Assembly (NCBI RefSeq): GCF_026262505.1
Contig: NC_067207.1
Coordinates: 24,830,082 to 24,894,081, forward strand
Direction of reading: 5' to 3'
From: Trichomonas vaginalis G3
Lineage: Eukaryota > Parabasalia > Trichomonadida > Trichomonadidae
DNA length: 64,000 bases
In this document: positions 20,034-31,081 of the stretch, piece by piece
How the letters are laid out: each line of letters starts with the position of its first letter
Position numbering within the stretch: the first letter of the stretch is position 1
Made by a program: the position numbers and the translations under genes
Notes under the pieces: generated by a model
Seen by the model: only the letters and a program-made list of their open reading frames with translations
The model's database searches: none
Told to the model about the DNA's origin: nothing

Positions 20034-20774
20034 TTCATGAAAATAATTATTTCTAATTTATTTTATTCTCTCGTACATACTAGATTTAAAGAATTCAGAA
20101 CATTTCCCATAATCTCCTAAATGTTTTCTTATCCCTAACGTGTGCCAGTTATTATATGAAACTGAATAAACTTTATCTTTATCTTTACACCTTTCATCAC
20201 TTCCAATATATTTATATCTCAGTTTTGATTTAGCATTTTCATATTCATTAGCGTTTAATAATTCACAGTCTTCCTTTTTAAATAAATGTTTTATGTATTC
20301 AGGATTTAATACTCTACGTTTATATGCTCCTAACTTAGTTCTAAAGGTTTTTCTACAAAATTTAGGAATTCCATCCTCTTTAATGTCATCAATGATTTCC
20401 ATTTCATTATTTTCAATTTCTTCTTCTCGTTTATGAGGTCTTTGATTATGACTCCATTGATTCCATGAAATTAAATATTCTTTATCATTATATTTATACC
20501 TCATTAGCTTATTTTGGCTTTCATATTCATTTAATAATTCACAATCTTCATTTTTAGATTGAAGTTTAACCCATTCAGGATTTAAACAATGTTTAATTAA
20601 TCGCGGAATATCTGACATCATCTATATATAGCTTCTTTTATAAAAGATAAAAAAATAAATTATTTTAAAATTAATGTTAATTTTTTTAATGATTTATAAA
20701 TAAATATATTTTAATGCATCGTCTATATATAGATGTAACAAAAAAAGTCACTAAACCCGTCATATCCTACTACT
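20034..20774. repeat. Polinton terminal inverted repeat, right arm
   Basis: Inverted copy of 2296-3036, ending CCTACTACT. By eye the arms differ at only a handful of positions over about 740 bp, so they are either young or kept alike by replication-linked conversion. Confidence 0.93.
20058..20621 (-). CDS. TIR-encoded protein with two repeated modules, right copy (Polinton)
   Basis: 187 residues, identical to the left-arm protein at all but one shared position. The last few residues differ between arms because the gene ends at the inner edge of the inverted repeat. Function unknown; see the left copy for the module structure. Transcribed inward, like the left copy. Confidence 0.75.
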   Translation of the reverse strand: MMSDIPRLIKHCLNPEWVKLQSKNEDCELLNEYESQNKLMRYKYNDKEYLISWNQWSHNQRPHKREEEIENNEMEIIDDIKEDGIPKFCRKTFRTKLGAYKRRVLNPEYIKHLFKKEDCELLNANEYENAKSKLRYKYIGSDERCKDKDKVYSVSYNNWHTLGIRKHLGDYGKCSEFFKSSMYERIK

Positions 20775-20780
20775 ATGGCT
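20775..20780. repeat. Target-site duplication, right copy (ATGGCT)
   Basis: Exact match to 2290-2295, in direct orientation, immediately outside the right terminal repeat. Confidence 0.93.
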
Positions 20781-21162
20781 CAAATATGAAAATGAAGATT
20801 ATCCATGGCTAATTTGTCATTTTTCATCATAATTTAAATAATGTAAACTTGTAAGACCAATTTTATACTTAAAATCATCATAATATTAGTATTCAATACT
20901 AAATTTGAAAGTGTAATGATTATATACTGATGTTATCACCAATACCTTTTTGGGAAAAAAAATCATGATCGAATATAAAAAGTGAATGAAATACAAAATA
21001 TTAATTTAATTCATGAAATGAAATTATGATGATAAAAATTTTGAGAAAAAAGTATAAAGACGTTTCATAGAAATGATTGTATGTGTTGATTCAAAAAGTG
21101 AGTCAATTCAGATCAAAATAAGAATATTGGGAAATTATTTATAATTTTGCATCATAAATAGA
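20781..21162. other. Spacer after the Polinton
   Basis: About 380 bp of AT-rich DNA between the target duplication and the next gene. No gene, repeat or clear promoter element stands out. It is the continuation of the host sequence interrupted at 2289. Confidence 0.5.
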
Positions 21163-22176
21163 ATGTTATCAGCTACCTTTGATACATTAAATAGAATGTT
21201 GCATGCTAATGATGATAGTGTATGGAAGATCTACTTTGAAAATCAATTTAGAGGCGAAGAAATTAAAAATTGCCAAAACTGTGCAATACCAGATGGCAAA
21301 GGTGAATATTACTTAAAACAATGCATATTCTTTGATTGTAGTACCCAAATCATCAATTTTAATGTTGATTCGAAGACTTCAATCCAACATAATCGTTGTG
21401 CCTTTAGTAATTGCAGTTCAAATCAAAAGGGATGTTGCATTCGCTTCAGAAGTACTTTAGAAGCTTCAATTGTTCAAAGAAAGTTTTGTTGTACAAAATG
21501 TCAAAGTCAAAATGAAGGTCAATTTTCATATGTCGATTTTGTAAGAAATAGCATAAGCAATATCACTGAAGGTTCTCTTTTTGATTTAGGAAAAGAAGAT
21601 GCTGGATCTCGTTCAATTTATTCAAAAGGAGGTAATATTTTAGTTTCATCAACAAATTTCTCATCAAGTACAACAAATCAAGAAACTTTTGGTCATTTTG
21701 AAGTAATCGTAAATAAATTCATAAAAATTGATTATACAACCGCTGTTAATAATGTAGCAACAAATCAAGATGGTACAATAATATCTTTAACTTATGACTC
21801 GGATATCAATTTATGTAATATAATAAATAATACCAATAAGAACTCATCATATGGAATTATTTACCATAATTATAATAGATTTACAGTGGAAATTTGTTCT
21901 TTTATCAACAATAAATCTCCAGAAAATTCTTGTTTGATATATGTAGATAGAAAAAGTCAATTTTTAATAGTAAGCAATAATTATATTGACAAATCAATTC
22001 CAAAAACATGTAATGCAATAAACGTCAACATATTGAATCCAAGAGAACCATTTACCAACAAATTGATTCATTTTTCAACTGATTTTTGCCAACCAGAATT
22101 TCAAAATATTAATCCTATAAATAAGACTAGTCAAAATGAATATTTCTATCGCAAATTGAACAACCGTCGGAGATAA
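21163..22176 (+). CDS. Beta-helix-type cysteine-rich repeat protein
   Basis: 337 residues. The sequence is a run of irregular strands with N, S and C at turn positions, e.g. CIFFDCSTQIINF, HNRCAFSNCSSNQKGCCI, CNIINNTNKNSSYGIIY, VEICSFINNKSPENSCLIY. This is the look of right-handed parallel beta-helix proteins that trichomonads have in large surface families. Unlike typical surface members it has no signal peptide and no C-terminal membrane anchor, so it may be a truncated family member or an intracellular one. A decayed partial second copy lies downstream at about 22440-22599. The start is the first ATG; an alternative further in would be residue 12. Confidence 0.5.
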   Translation: MLSATFDTLNRMLHANDDSVWKIYFENQFRGEEIKNCQNCAIPDGKGEYYLKQCIFFDCSTQIINFNVDSKTSIQHNRCAFSNCSSNQKGCCIRFRSTLEASIVQRKFCCTKCQSQNEGQFSYVDFVRNSISNITEGSLFDLGKEDAGSRSIYSKGGNILVSSTNFSSSTTNQETFGHFEVIVNKFIKIDYTTAVNNVATNQDGTIISLTYDSDINLCNIINNTNKNSSYGIIYHNYNRFTVEICSFINNKSPENSCLIYVDRKSQFLIVSNNYIDKSIPKTCNAINVNILNPREPFTNKLIHFSTDFCQPEFQNINPINKTSQNEYFYRKLNNRRR

Positions 22177-22439
22177 ATTATTCACTGTTATTTGATTAAC
22201 TAAATTTAATAATAGAAACGCGCAATATTTCTTATGTGCTGATTCATTTATGTACTGGCATCTATGCTTACATTTCCGATTAATGTATCAAACAAGGATT
22301 TTGCAAATTAACACTAAATTGATAATAAATATAAGGGTTACATTATTAGCGTTTCATTTAATAAATGAATATGGTTCTGAGTATTGAATATGAAGGATAT
22401 TGTGTAGTTCCCAAATACTAAAGAAACTCTGTAATATCT

Positions 22440-22599
22440 TTTCTGATCAAAAAGATCTGCTAATCTTTCAAGAAGACAAATTTCATATTTCAATTTTGTT
22501 GAGTGCTTTGCTTTTATCATCGAAAGTTCTATTTTTGATTTAAGAAAGGAAGATGCTATCTCATCTGCAATTGATACAATAAACAATATAATACAATAA
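22440..22599 (+). pseudogene. Decayed partial copy of the beta-helix gene
   Basis: On the plus strand the DNA around 22520-22580 reads SSIFDLRKEDA in one frame, matching GSLFDLGKEDA of the intact gene (21163-22176). The stretch before it matches the region around QFSYVDFVRN at nucleotide level in another frame. It is a partial tandem duplicate that has lost its frame. It explains why the minus-strand reading frame here (22338-22586) is not a gene. Confidence 0.6.
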
Positions 22600-22665
22600 A
22601 TTTATATCTTTAACAAGGAAAAATAATATAAAATACAAAACAAAAAAAATAAATAAAAATAAAAA

Positions 22666-23082
22666 TTATTCGATTTTCAAGAAATCATTTGGATCAACAA
22701 CAAAAGAAACAGGAGTGAGATCAATAACAGTTTCATCAATTGATACTTCTCTGATATCTCGTACTTTCAATGGTTCGATCTTAATTTCTTCTTTTTCGGC
22801 GTTTTTCTCTTCTTTCCTTCGTTTATTCAAGAAATTGACGTCGTTTGGTGAAACATAAAATGATGATGACCATCTCCTGATATCACTAGTGTGGTATGAT
22901 CCCAATGCTGATTTCTTCAAAAGATTGTATGTGTCCATCTGTATATCAAATGGATAAACTTTTGGAGGATTGTCAAATGTAGATGTTGTTATGATTGCGT
23001 ACTGTTTCGTACCGAAATGGTTAACAAAAAAGTGACAGAAAACCTTAAATTGCGCGGCAATTTTAATTAAAAAAATAAACAT
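22666..23082 (-). CDS. Small protein with PWWP-like C-terminal half-domain
   Basis: 138 residues. After an isoleucine/phenylalanine-rich start, residues 12-45 (FKVFCHFFVNHFGTKQYAI, then VYPFDIQ) resemble the second half of a PWWP domain, where a V-x-FFG-x-x-x-x-A strand leads to a P-F pair. A basic segment (NKRRKEEKNAEKEE) and an acidic/hydrophobic tail follow. PWWP domains bind methylated histone tails and DNA. The first half of such a domain is missing, so the gene may be truncated at its 5' end or begin with an unseen exon. The call is weak. Confidence 0.3.
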   Translation of the reverse strand: MFIFLIKIAAQFKVFCHFFVNHFGTKQYAIITTSTFDNPPKVYPFDIQMDTYNLLKKSALGSYHTSDIRRWSSSFYVSPNDVNFLNKRRKEEKNAEKEEIKIEPLKVRDIREVSIDETVIDLTPVSFVVDPNDFLKIE

Positions 23083-24019
23083 TAATTTTTGTGATTGATA
23101 TTATGCATTTTATTTATATTATATAAGATTTAAATTTAGGGGAAAATTGAAAAAAATAAGATTGGAAGTCTTTAGGTAAGAAGGAAAGGGCAAGAGATAT
23201 ATAGTGTACCTATATACCTCTTGCCCTTTCATTCTAAGTAGAAATGGGAGAAACTTTGTCCGCATCATAAGTTATGCGGACAAAGTTTCTCCGATTTCTA
23301 ATGGGAATTGCAGGCTATGAGGCATTGATATATAATCAGTACCTCATAGCCTACAATTCCCCTTATTAGACTTCCAAACTTTGAGTTAATGTCTTGACAT
23401 TAACTCAAAGTTTGGAAAACTTCTCGTAAGAATCAATCGTCAAAAACCTCGATTGCAGTTATATTCATTGTGTTAAATTTGATTTATTTTGAAATTTTTA
23501 TAAATTAAATTTTATATAACATAAAGCGTTATGAATTAGTATTTCCATATGAATTTTATCTCGAAAATAGTAATTCTGTACAGTTATATTTCGGTTAATT
23601 TTGGAAATTTCTAGGAATACTTTAAGATAGTATGATTATATATAACTCTGCCTTCATGATTTATTTTAGCTTTCGCGCAAATATCAGTTAACTTAACTCC
23701 ATTATTTGATTTTGTGATGGCTTCACAAAGCCAATCAATATCAATCTCTTCTGGAGAATGTCTTCTCATCTAGAATATTTTCAATACTTTACATACAAAC
23801 ATTTTTATTTCTAAAAAACTTTTTAATTTTTTCTAGGATATATGAATGAAAATAGTTAGAACAAGATTTTGAAGCTCAAAACATTAAAAATTATTAAAGA
23901 TTTGTATAATATGATTAAAAATGGGAAATAATATGAGGCAATATAAAGGAATATGAATATTAAATAAATATATCTAAATAGAAAGAATCAGAAAAATCAA
24001 ATTATTGGCGCCAAAAATG
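23083..24019. other. Non-coding spacer with hairpin cluster
   Basis: About 940 bp without a gene. The first third holds the hairpin cluster (23162-23455), noticeably less AT-rich than its surroundings. The remainder (23460-24019) is ordinary AT-rich DNA in which I see nothing. Confidence 0.6.
23162..23455. ncRNA. Cluster of long hairpins, candidate structured RNA or foldback DNA
   Basis: Hairpin A: 23184-23230, 13 bp + 7 bp with one mismatch, 5-base loop. Hairpin B: 23239-23300, about 26 bp with one mismatch, 8-base loop. Hairpin C: 23303-23361, 8 + 11 bp plus a short tip stem. Hairpin D: 23372-23417, 22-bp perfect arms with a TT loop. A weak hairpin E follows (CAATCG/CGATTG, 23434-23455). 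A 10-bp outer stem (TTGGAAGTCT at 23162-23171 with 23368-23377) encloses A-C and shares its right arm with the left arm of D, so the two cannot form together. No reading frame runs through it. Whether it is an RNA gene or a DNA foldback element cannot be told from sequence alone. Confidence 0.5.
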
Positions 24020-27000
24020 TCACCTTTTTGGTGAGCCATTTCGGTATGAGATAGTTATGATTGCGTACATTGATGCCAAAACTCTTTCTGTTGGAGGAGT
24101 ATGCAATGAATCCAATCCTGCAACAACATAATCGGCCCAATTAGAATCAATGTCTGCTTCAATCTCGCTTTCCAATGAAACAATGTTGAATTTAAATTCT
24201 GAAACTAATGAAATGAATTCAACTGACAAAGGAACTGAATAAACACGTTTCAAACAACATCGACATATTGTCTGGATGTGATCTGGAATCAATGAATCTT
24301 TGAACTTCTTAAGTAAATCAATAGATCCTGAGATAATAGATGTTGCAAAGTCATCTGATGAATCTTCTAACATGATTCCATAGAAATCAAGAAGTTTTTC
24401 TGCTTGTGTTGTTAAATTTACTTCATCTAAAAGTTGTTTGTAGATTTCTTCAATTTCTTTCGTTTGTTTGATCGATCGATCATAAATAGTCTTGATCCTT
24501 AACAGTTCATTAGACTCAAATGTTGTAATACAATTCTCCAAAATCTCATAATTTTCTGAATTTGTTTCCAAATCAGACAAAAATGGCAAGAAAGCAACAA
24601 CAATTACATCAGGATGATCAGTGATTGCTACAGGGTTCTTTGAGAAGTATTTCATGAAAATAGGAAGTGCGTTCTTATTAATTCTTCTCGCGAAAGGAGC
24701 AATCGATATAAATCTTATAGCGAATTCAAAACAAAATTGAGAACATTGAGGAAATTCAACATTATTTGATAAAATTGCATAAATAGCTTCCATGTAATTC
24801 CCGAAATTACTATAATTATCGAAAGGAGTTGCACATAAATGGAAAGTCACTGATGTCTTTAACAATGTCATGAAAGAAATATCAAGTTGTCCTTCCAAAG
24901 ATGACAAAATAACCATAGCTCTTGTTGCATGCTTTAAAGATCTACAACATGTTGCCCAAATCATTGCTTCATTTGTCCATGTTTCAACAGCAGTTTCTGA
25001 ATGATTTGAACGCAATTTTTTGGCAACTTCTGATACGATTCCATGAATAGTTTTGGATTGATCCATACTAGAAGTACATAATATCTGTTCTACTTGTATT
25101 CCGACGTCTTCGCCTGCAATTCCTATTAATGTATCAAACAAACCTTTCGCAACATGATAAAACAAAATAGAAAAATGTAAAACAGTTGTGAAATAAGGTG
25201 CAGCGTTTTCTATATGGTTTTGGAAACATAACTGCAATATAGGTAATGACCAAAAGATTCTTTCAATCGATAAATTATGGATCATACAGAAATACCAATA
25301 AGAAAATCTACATCTTTTTGCCAAAAATTTACAAACAACATCTGAATGTTTGTTACAAAGTAACTTAAATATTTTCGCTTTCACTTCTTCGCTTTCATTG
25401 TTATACAAAGAGATCATGACAATCTTAGAATTCTCACGATTTGACATGATTTTGTCCCAAATTTCTGCAAACAACAATAATTGTTCTTCATCAAAAACAT
25501 TCGATGTCAAACACATCTCATCAATAAAAGAAAGAACATTATAGATGCGATAGAAAGGATCAACATTAGAGATACTTGAATTTGTAGGTAACAGTTTGAT
25601 CTTCGAAAACCATGGTACAAGAATAGACACTAATTTTTTCAAAGGTAATTTTCTGTTCGCTCTTTCTTTTAAGATATTTAAACCGAATTTGATGACGTTT
25701 TCTGTTGCGAAATCAAACAATGTGTAAATAAATGATGTGTCATCATGTGATTCTTGTATAATCACTGTTGATTTCTCACTTATGAAAACATCAGCTAATT
25801 TCGTGAAAATCGTGATCGAACCTTCGTAATTCGTGTCGAAAATGGAGTTCGCGAACAATACCATTGGTCCTATATGCATAACAAGTGCTGTACTGTTCAT
25901 ACAGTAATCAATTGCTTGGATGATCGCATCTTGAAACATTTGCGCGGTATGAGGAGGTTCTATGAACGCGGAGATGATGAACTCGGTCATAAGAATGTCG
26001 ACGTGGAACGTTAAAAGGAAATTAAGGATCAAATACCCTTCGGCTTGAATATCTATTAATTTACACATGAGAGAAGGGTCAAATTCGAATCCATTAGTGA
26101 AGATCGTGCCTGCACAAAGCACAGGGACTAATGCATTTATGGCATGTTCGTGTAAATTTTCGAAATTTCCGGGGATATTAACCCATTGTATGAGAATTCG
26201 GGTCATTAGCTGTCTGGATGGAAGCGGCCACTCATCCTCAGTAACTTTACCGCTGATGTTGTTGAAAACGGCTGATACAATCGTACAATAATTGATGCAC
26301 ATTTCATTTTTCACTTTTACAGTCTCAATTGCTTTCGCATCCCATCTCATTTCGGTCGGAGAACACATTTTATTAGAAAAGAAGTACTTTTGAAGTGATG
26401 CCAGAAATTGAACAATTGTGTTGAAAACGATTAAAAAAATATTTGTGAAGAATGACGGGTTTTGAATGACTTTTCTGAGTGCAGCGGTTATTTCTGGGTA
26501 AAATTGAGGATCTAGTTGAGTAATGATGGTAAACATTGATGGCAATACTTTGTAGTTCATCAAATGCATGGCTTGAAGGAGATGTGTGATATGAGTTGAA
26601 TTTCTTGAGCGAACAATGGTATTTATGTACTCCACGCAGCTTTCTATCACTGAGTTACTATCTCCATCCTCGCCAGCAAACGTAGAAACCATCATGGAAA
26701 GATATGTAACTGCATTTCCAGTTGATTCGGGTGTAAATGCTGCTTTACTGATTGTTAAGCCTGTTGATCTTATTTGTTCAAGCATTTCAGGCTTAGTTTC
26801 GATGATTATTGTCATTAAAGTGGAGAAATAATATCTCCAAATCGAATCATAGTTCGAAGAAGCGACAGTTTCCCAATCTGGTACGTCTATGATGGTTTTT
26901 ATGTTGGATGTTGTATCGGAAACGTTGGAAATCCTAAGAAAACTGATAACTTCCTCTTCAATAAATTCTTTTCTGTCAGAAAACAGTTTTATGAGCTGAA

Positions 27001-28890
27001 AATCACAGTTCTTTGCTATGTGTTTGATAATAGTTGTTGAAATGATCCTTATGTCGCGTAAACTACTTGATAATAAAACAATACACAAAATTGTGATTTT
27101 TTGAGCGAGTTCTGTTGAAATTGTTCCGTTTTTAATAACTAATAGTATTGTATCTAATGAATTACGTCTTAATTCAGGAGATCCGTTGAAAATATTATCA
27201 AAACAATGTTGAATAAGAACAGCATCGTTTTTCTTGAATATTTTTGCGATAGATGTTTGCGCTGCTAGATGTATAAGAGCATCTGAACATGACAAAAGCG
27301 TTAATAATGATTTTGCCAAAATTTTATCGTTCGCATCGTCAAACTTCAGAATTGAGCTTGTAACTTGAGCCAATGCGAGTTTTGATGTATATTGTGGACC
27401 AAATGTACATAATTTATTGACTTGCGAGAGGTGTGGCTCAAAAGTTAATCTATTTTTTGTAATAAACAGTTCAACGTCTTCATCTGTTGATCTGGAGGTT
27501 AAAGTATTCAAGAATGGATCATATCCTGCCATTGGAATCTTTTCTAAGCCAGATAAATCATGAATTACAAAAGAATGTGAAATTGCTCTGATTCTTTCGA
27601 GCTGTGCTTCTGTGTACTTTGCTCTTTCAATAAAAACAGGTGTAAATATATGGCATAGAGCATGCAACGTTAAGTTATGAACAATATCTGTTCTTTGAAG
27701 AGCATTTGGCAGCAATTGCTGGACAAAACCTTCATAATCAAGAGCAGCAAGCATAACTAGTATATCTATAAATACGCCTGGGCATGTTTCCATGGGAGAT
27801 TTCGTAAAAAAATTCTCCATGAAGTCAGAAACGTATTCGTTTTTAGTTTGTGGCTTAAAAACGTATTCTTCTGATAAGAAATCGATGAATTTCATGTTGT
27901 GTATGTTTCCTCTTATTAATCTCAAAAAAGCAGTTGCAGATCTTTCCAATTTTTCAACAGAAGCGTATGTTTGTAAACTCTGCTCTTGTAGAACTGTTGA
28001 ACTCTTGGGGCCTTATCAGGTATCAATGGAAAGAGACTTGTAATTACGTCGATTGCTCCACTTTTATTTTGCTCTGAAGAACGAAGATTCCAAGAGAAAT
28101 CAAAGATTTTGTTTAAGCATTCGAGTCCACATGTTGATAATGAGATAATGTTTGCAAAACATGTCAAAATGGGATTTGTAAGTATTTTCTTTCGTTTGTA
28201 GAACTGAATGTAGTTGAAAATTACTTCAACGAACTGTTCATTTCCATGAATATGTTGGCAAACCGTGATCAATGGACCGAGATTATGTTCATCGATGAAT
28301 TGTGGAAAATATTTAATGATTTCTGACATCTCTATTTGTGAAACTCGACTCAGTATAATTGACCATTTACGAAATAACTCATATTCGGTCATTGTAAACT
28401 GTGTTTTTAAGCGACTTAATATAAATATCGAATTAATGAGCTTAGGAATTAGATCTTTTGGAAATAATTGCCTATTTATTAATTCTACTGAGTATTCTCG
28501 AATAATATCTGATATAACAAAGACTGCTAAAAAATTAAGGAAATTGTTCTGATTTGCTGTAGTTTTTATAGATATACCTGGATAATTTGAAAACTGTTGC
28601 GTATTGTTATCGTAACTATTCAGCCTGTCATTGAATTTTGTAAGCATAACAACGAGAGACGCAGTTTTATTTGGTAATGCGATGGAGATGATCGTTTTCA
28701 GGAAACTAGAGTATGATGGTAAGTAATTAGGGACTGATATGAATATATTGTAGAAGAAATTATCAAGTTCTTGGATTTTATAATTTCGATTTTGAAATCC
28801 TTGATCAAAATTCTTCATATTGCGTTCAAATTGATGGTAGAACGATTGTAATAGGCCCGAAAGAGCCGCATCAAAAATTGTTCCACTCAT
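24020..28890 (-). CDS. Very large alpha-solenoid (HEAT/ARM-like) protein, frame interrupted once
   Basis: About 1,620 codons in two reading frames. The N-terminal part starts at the ATG at 28888-28890 (MSGTIFDAALSGLLQ) and the second frame runs on to 24020. The frames join naturally near 28007-28010, where a run of four G on the plus strand occurs: the downstream frame continues as STVLQEQSLQTYASVEKLER upstream of its first usable start. Throughout, the chain is amphipathic helices of 15-20 residues without repeats of fixed length, as in HEAT or ARM scaffolds. No catalytic motif, signal or membrane segment. Function not recognised. The single shift at a homopolymer suggests a sequencing error or a recent loss. 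Confidence 0.6.
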
Positions 28891-31081
28891 TAATTTGTTT
28901 ACACAGTCACTAATAAGAAAACGAAGTTTACAATAAATTCAGAGTTCTCAAATTTTCATTATACTTTTGATTGTCGCTCTGAATTTCACTGTCTTATGTA
29001 GTAAACAGAAATTCATCAAAAGTGACACCTCAGAAAAGCTAAAATATTGAATTTTTGGAACTTTTGATAGAGCACGTTTTTAAATATTAATTAAAGTAAA
29101 TGTATATTTTGTAAAGATTCTTTTTAATAAAAAAATAAAATTTTGAAGAAGAACACAAAATCTTCTGAAAAATAATATCACATAAACTCATATTATTTTC
29201 TAATATATAACTATTTTATATAAAAATCCAATTCAATGATCTTAAAAGCAAAAATTGATATTTCATATGGTTTTATGATAGATAAGCATTATATTCCCAC
29301 TCATTATATTCGTAAATTTTGAGGTTTATCCTTCGCTTTTAAGATCATTGAATTTGATTTTTATATAAAATAGTTATATATTAGAAAATAATATGAGTTT
29401 ATGTGATATTATTTTTCAGAAGATTTCATTCTATATGCCTATGAAAAGTACTCTCAAAACTAACTTTTCCCTAATTATAATTAAATCTAGAATATTGTAT
29501 TATGCTTAGTATTATTTCATTTTTCTCATTCAATTTAGAATTTACAAATGTCAAAAAATTGAGAGCTGTCACTTTTGATGAATTTCTGTTTATTACATTA
29601 ATTGAATTATTTTCTTTCATTCATTGGTATTGTCATCTAAAAAGAATAAAAACTCGAACAATTTACTATCGATTATTTTTGTCACTTTTATTGTACAATA
29701 GAAACGGTATTTTCAATTGATCCTGATGATTTAACTATAAAAAATCTGTTGAATTTACTTTGATGACTTGTACTCTATAAGTCGATCATATCTCTTCTGG
29801 TCAAATTACAATACTGATGTTTATTCAGAAAATTGTTTTAGTAAAACATGGGTTAGCTAGTAAAGATATATGTATGACATGGATTTTGAGCTGATCTGAT
29901 GACGTTTATATAATGTAAATTGAAGTATGAAGAATAATTTTTTTTCGCATATTGAAATATTTTTATTGTGGGTGTGTTTGGAAACGATGATTAATTTATG
30001 TTGGAAAATTAACGATGAAATGTTATCGAATGGTAGTAATAATCATTATTTATTGTTTCATAGGATATTGATTAGAAGCTGAATCTAAAGTTTTAAGTAC
30101 AAAAAATTCTACAATACACAATCGTAGAATTTTCTTCATTTATGTTCCTCAGTTATTATCTTTTTGAATAAAATTGAAATCTTTGGCTGCAGAAATAAAG
30201 ATAAATAATGGGATATATATAATAAAATCAAGTTAGCAAATACTTATCAGCTCTTTAATACATATCCTATTTAATAATACTGCAATGTGTTGTGCTGTTT
30301 TATCTTCAATATCTATTGTTTTAATATCTCCTCAACTTTTACGATGAGCCTCTTTCCATTATCACTTTATTATACTGCATTGACCTTTAGCATTAATGTG
30401 AAGCGCAGTGCATTGGAGATAATATTTTACAATAATATCAATGCCATTAGAATAAGAAGATTGAAATTTATTCGAATCCATGTATTGAGGCAATATAAAG
30501 TAAGCAGCTCTGATGTTTCTAAACAATCAAAGGCGTTTCTTTATATCCATTTATCATTGAAACATGAGAGTATTGTTAAATGCTGCTCTCGAATCCCAAT
30601 TTTCTGCATTAATGCTTACCCTGTTTTTAAATAGAGCACAATGTGATTCAATATGTTGACTATTGTATTCTAAGACATTTGAAATTCATGACCAAATCTG
30701 ATATGGTAAAAATAGTTAATCGAGAATAATTTACATTTGATATCTTTATAAATTTTGTTTAGTTTATCTTAGTCTGTACAATATTGTTGTCTACTAGTAA
30801 AAATCTTTAGCTAACACCATAATTGCATCATAATCAAGTTCGTACATGAAATTGGCAATTTTCCTGTCTCATTTGTTACCACAAAGTAATTATAAAAACT
30901 GTTAATGAAGATTTTAAGCATGTTGAAGATTTGACAATCAATCCATTCCAACGACTCAATAAACGAAACTCGGAGCACACAATGAAAATAATGTATCTCG
31001 TTTATATCATTCATCAAATGTGAAATTTGATTTATCGAAATTTTTCAGAAGGAGAAGAATTTTCACAAAAATAACGTATCA
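28891..31081. other. Long spacer holding a MITE
   Basis: About 2.2 kb between divergently placed genes. The only clear structure is the MITE at 29002-29592. A 10-bp hairpin with an 11-base loop lies at 30103-30133. Reading frames near 30287-30634 and 30811-31017 have no domain signal and skewed composition; I do not call them genes. Confidence 0.5.
29002..29592. mobile_element. MITE with nested inverted repeats (mariner-like ends)
   Basis: Perfect 26-bp terminal inverted repeats, 29002-29027 and 29567-29592, both beginning TAAACAGAAATTCATC from the outside. TA at each outer edge fits a TA target, as for mariner-type elements. Inside lies a second inverted repeat with 92-bp arms (29158-29249 and 29335-29426, one mismatch seen) around an 85-base centre. 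No transposase. About 590 bp in total. The near-perfect inner arms imply recent origin. Confidence 0.7.

Larger units (their letters stand above)
2296..20774. mobile_element. Polinton/Maverick element, about 18.5 kb, full length with broken genes
   Basis: Both ends are visible: inverted repeats of about 740 bp beginning AGTAGTAGG, flanked by the 6-bp duplication ATGGCT. The interior holds the Polinton hallmark set: major capsid protein, FtsK/HerA-type packaging ATPase, likely minor capsid protein, retroviral-type integrase and protein-primed family B DNA polymerase. It also carries a phage tail-fibre-like gene and many small genes. I could not recognise an adenovirus-type cysteine protease. 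Several genes look whole (capsid, integrase, repeat-encoded gene, small genes). Others, notably the polymerase, ATPase and fibre gene, are broken, with about 15 to 20 breaks overall. The near-identical end repeats and exact target duplication point to a young insertion. Polintons are known to be abundant in Trichomonas vaginalis. Confidence 0.95.

Noticed and set aside
2296-20774. Polinton as a possible integrated free virus
   Set aside because: Capsid genes are present, but the element has target duplications and an integrase and is broken in several genes; treated as a fossil element.
22338-22586. 82-codon minus-strand frame
   Set aside because: Antisense to the decayed beta-helix copy.
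23162-23455. CRISPR-like array
   Set aside because: The hairpins differ in sequence, have no constant repeat and no regular spacers.
30287-30634. 115-codon frame
   Set aside because: Unlike any family and rich in residues expected from AT-rich non-coding DNA.
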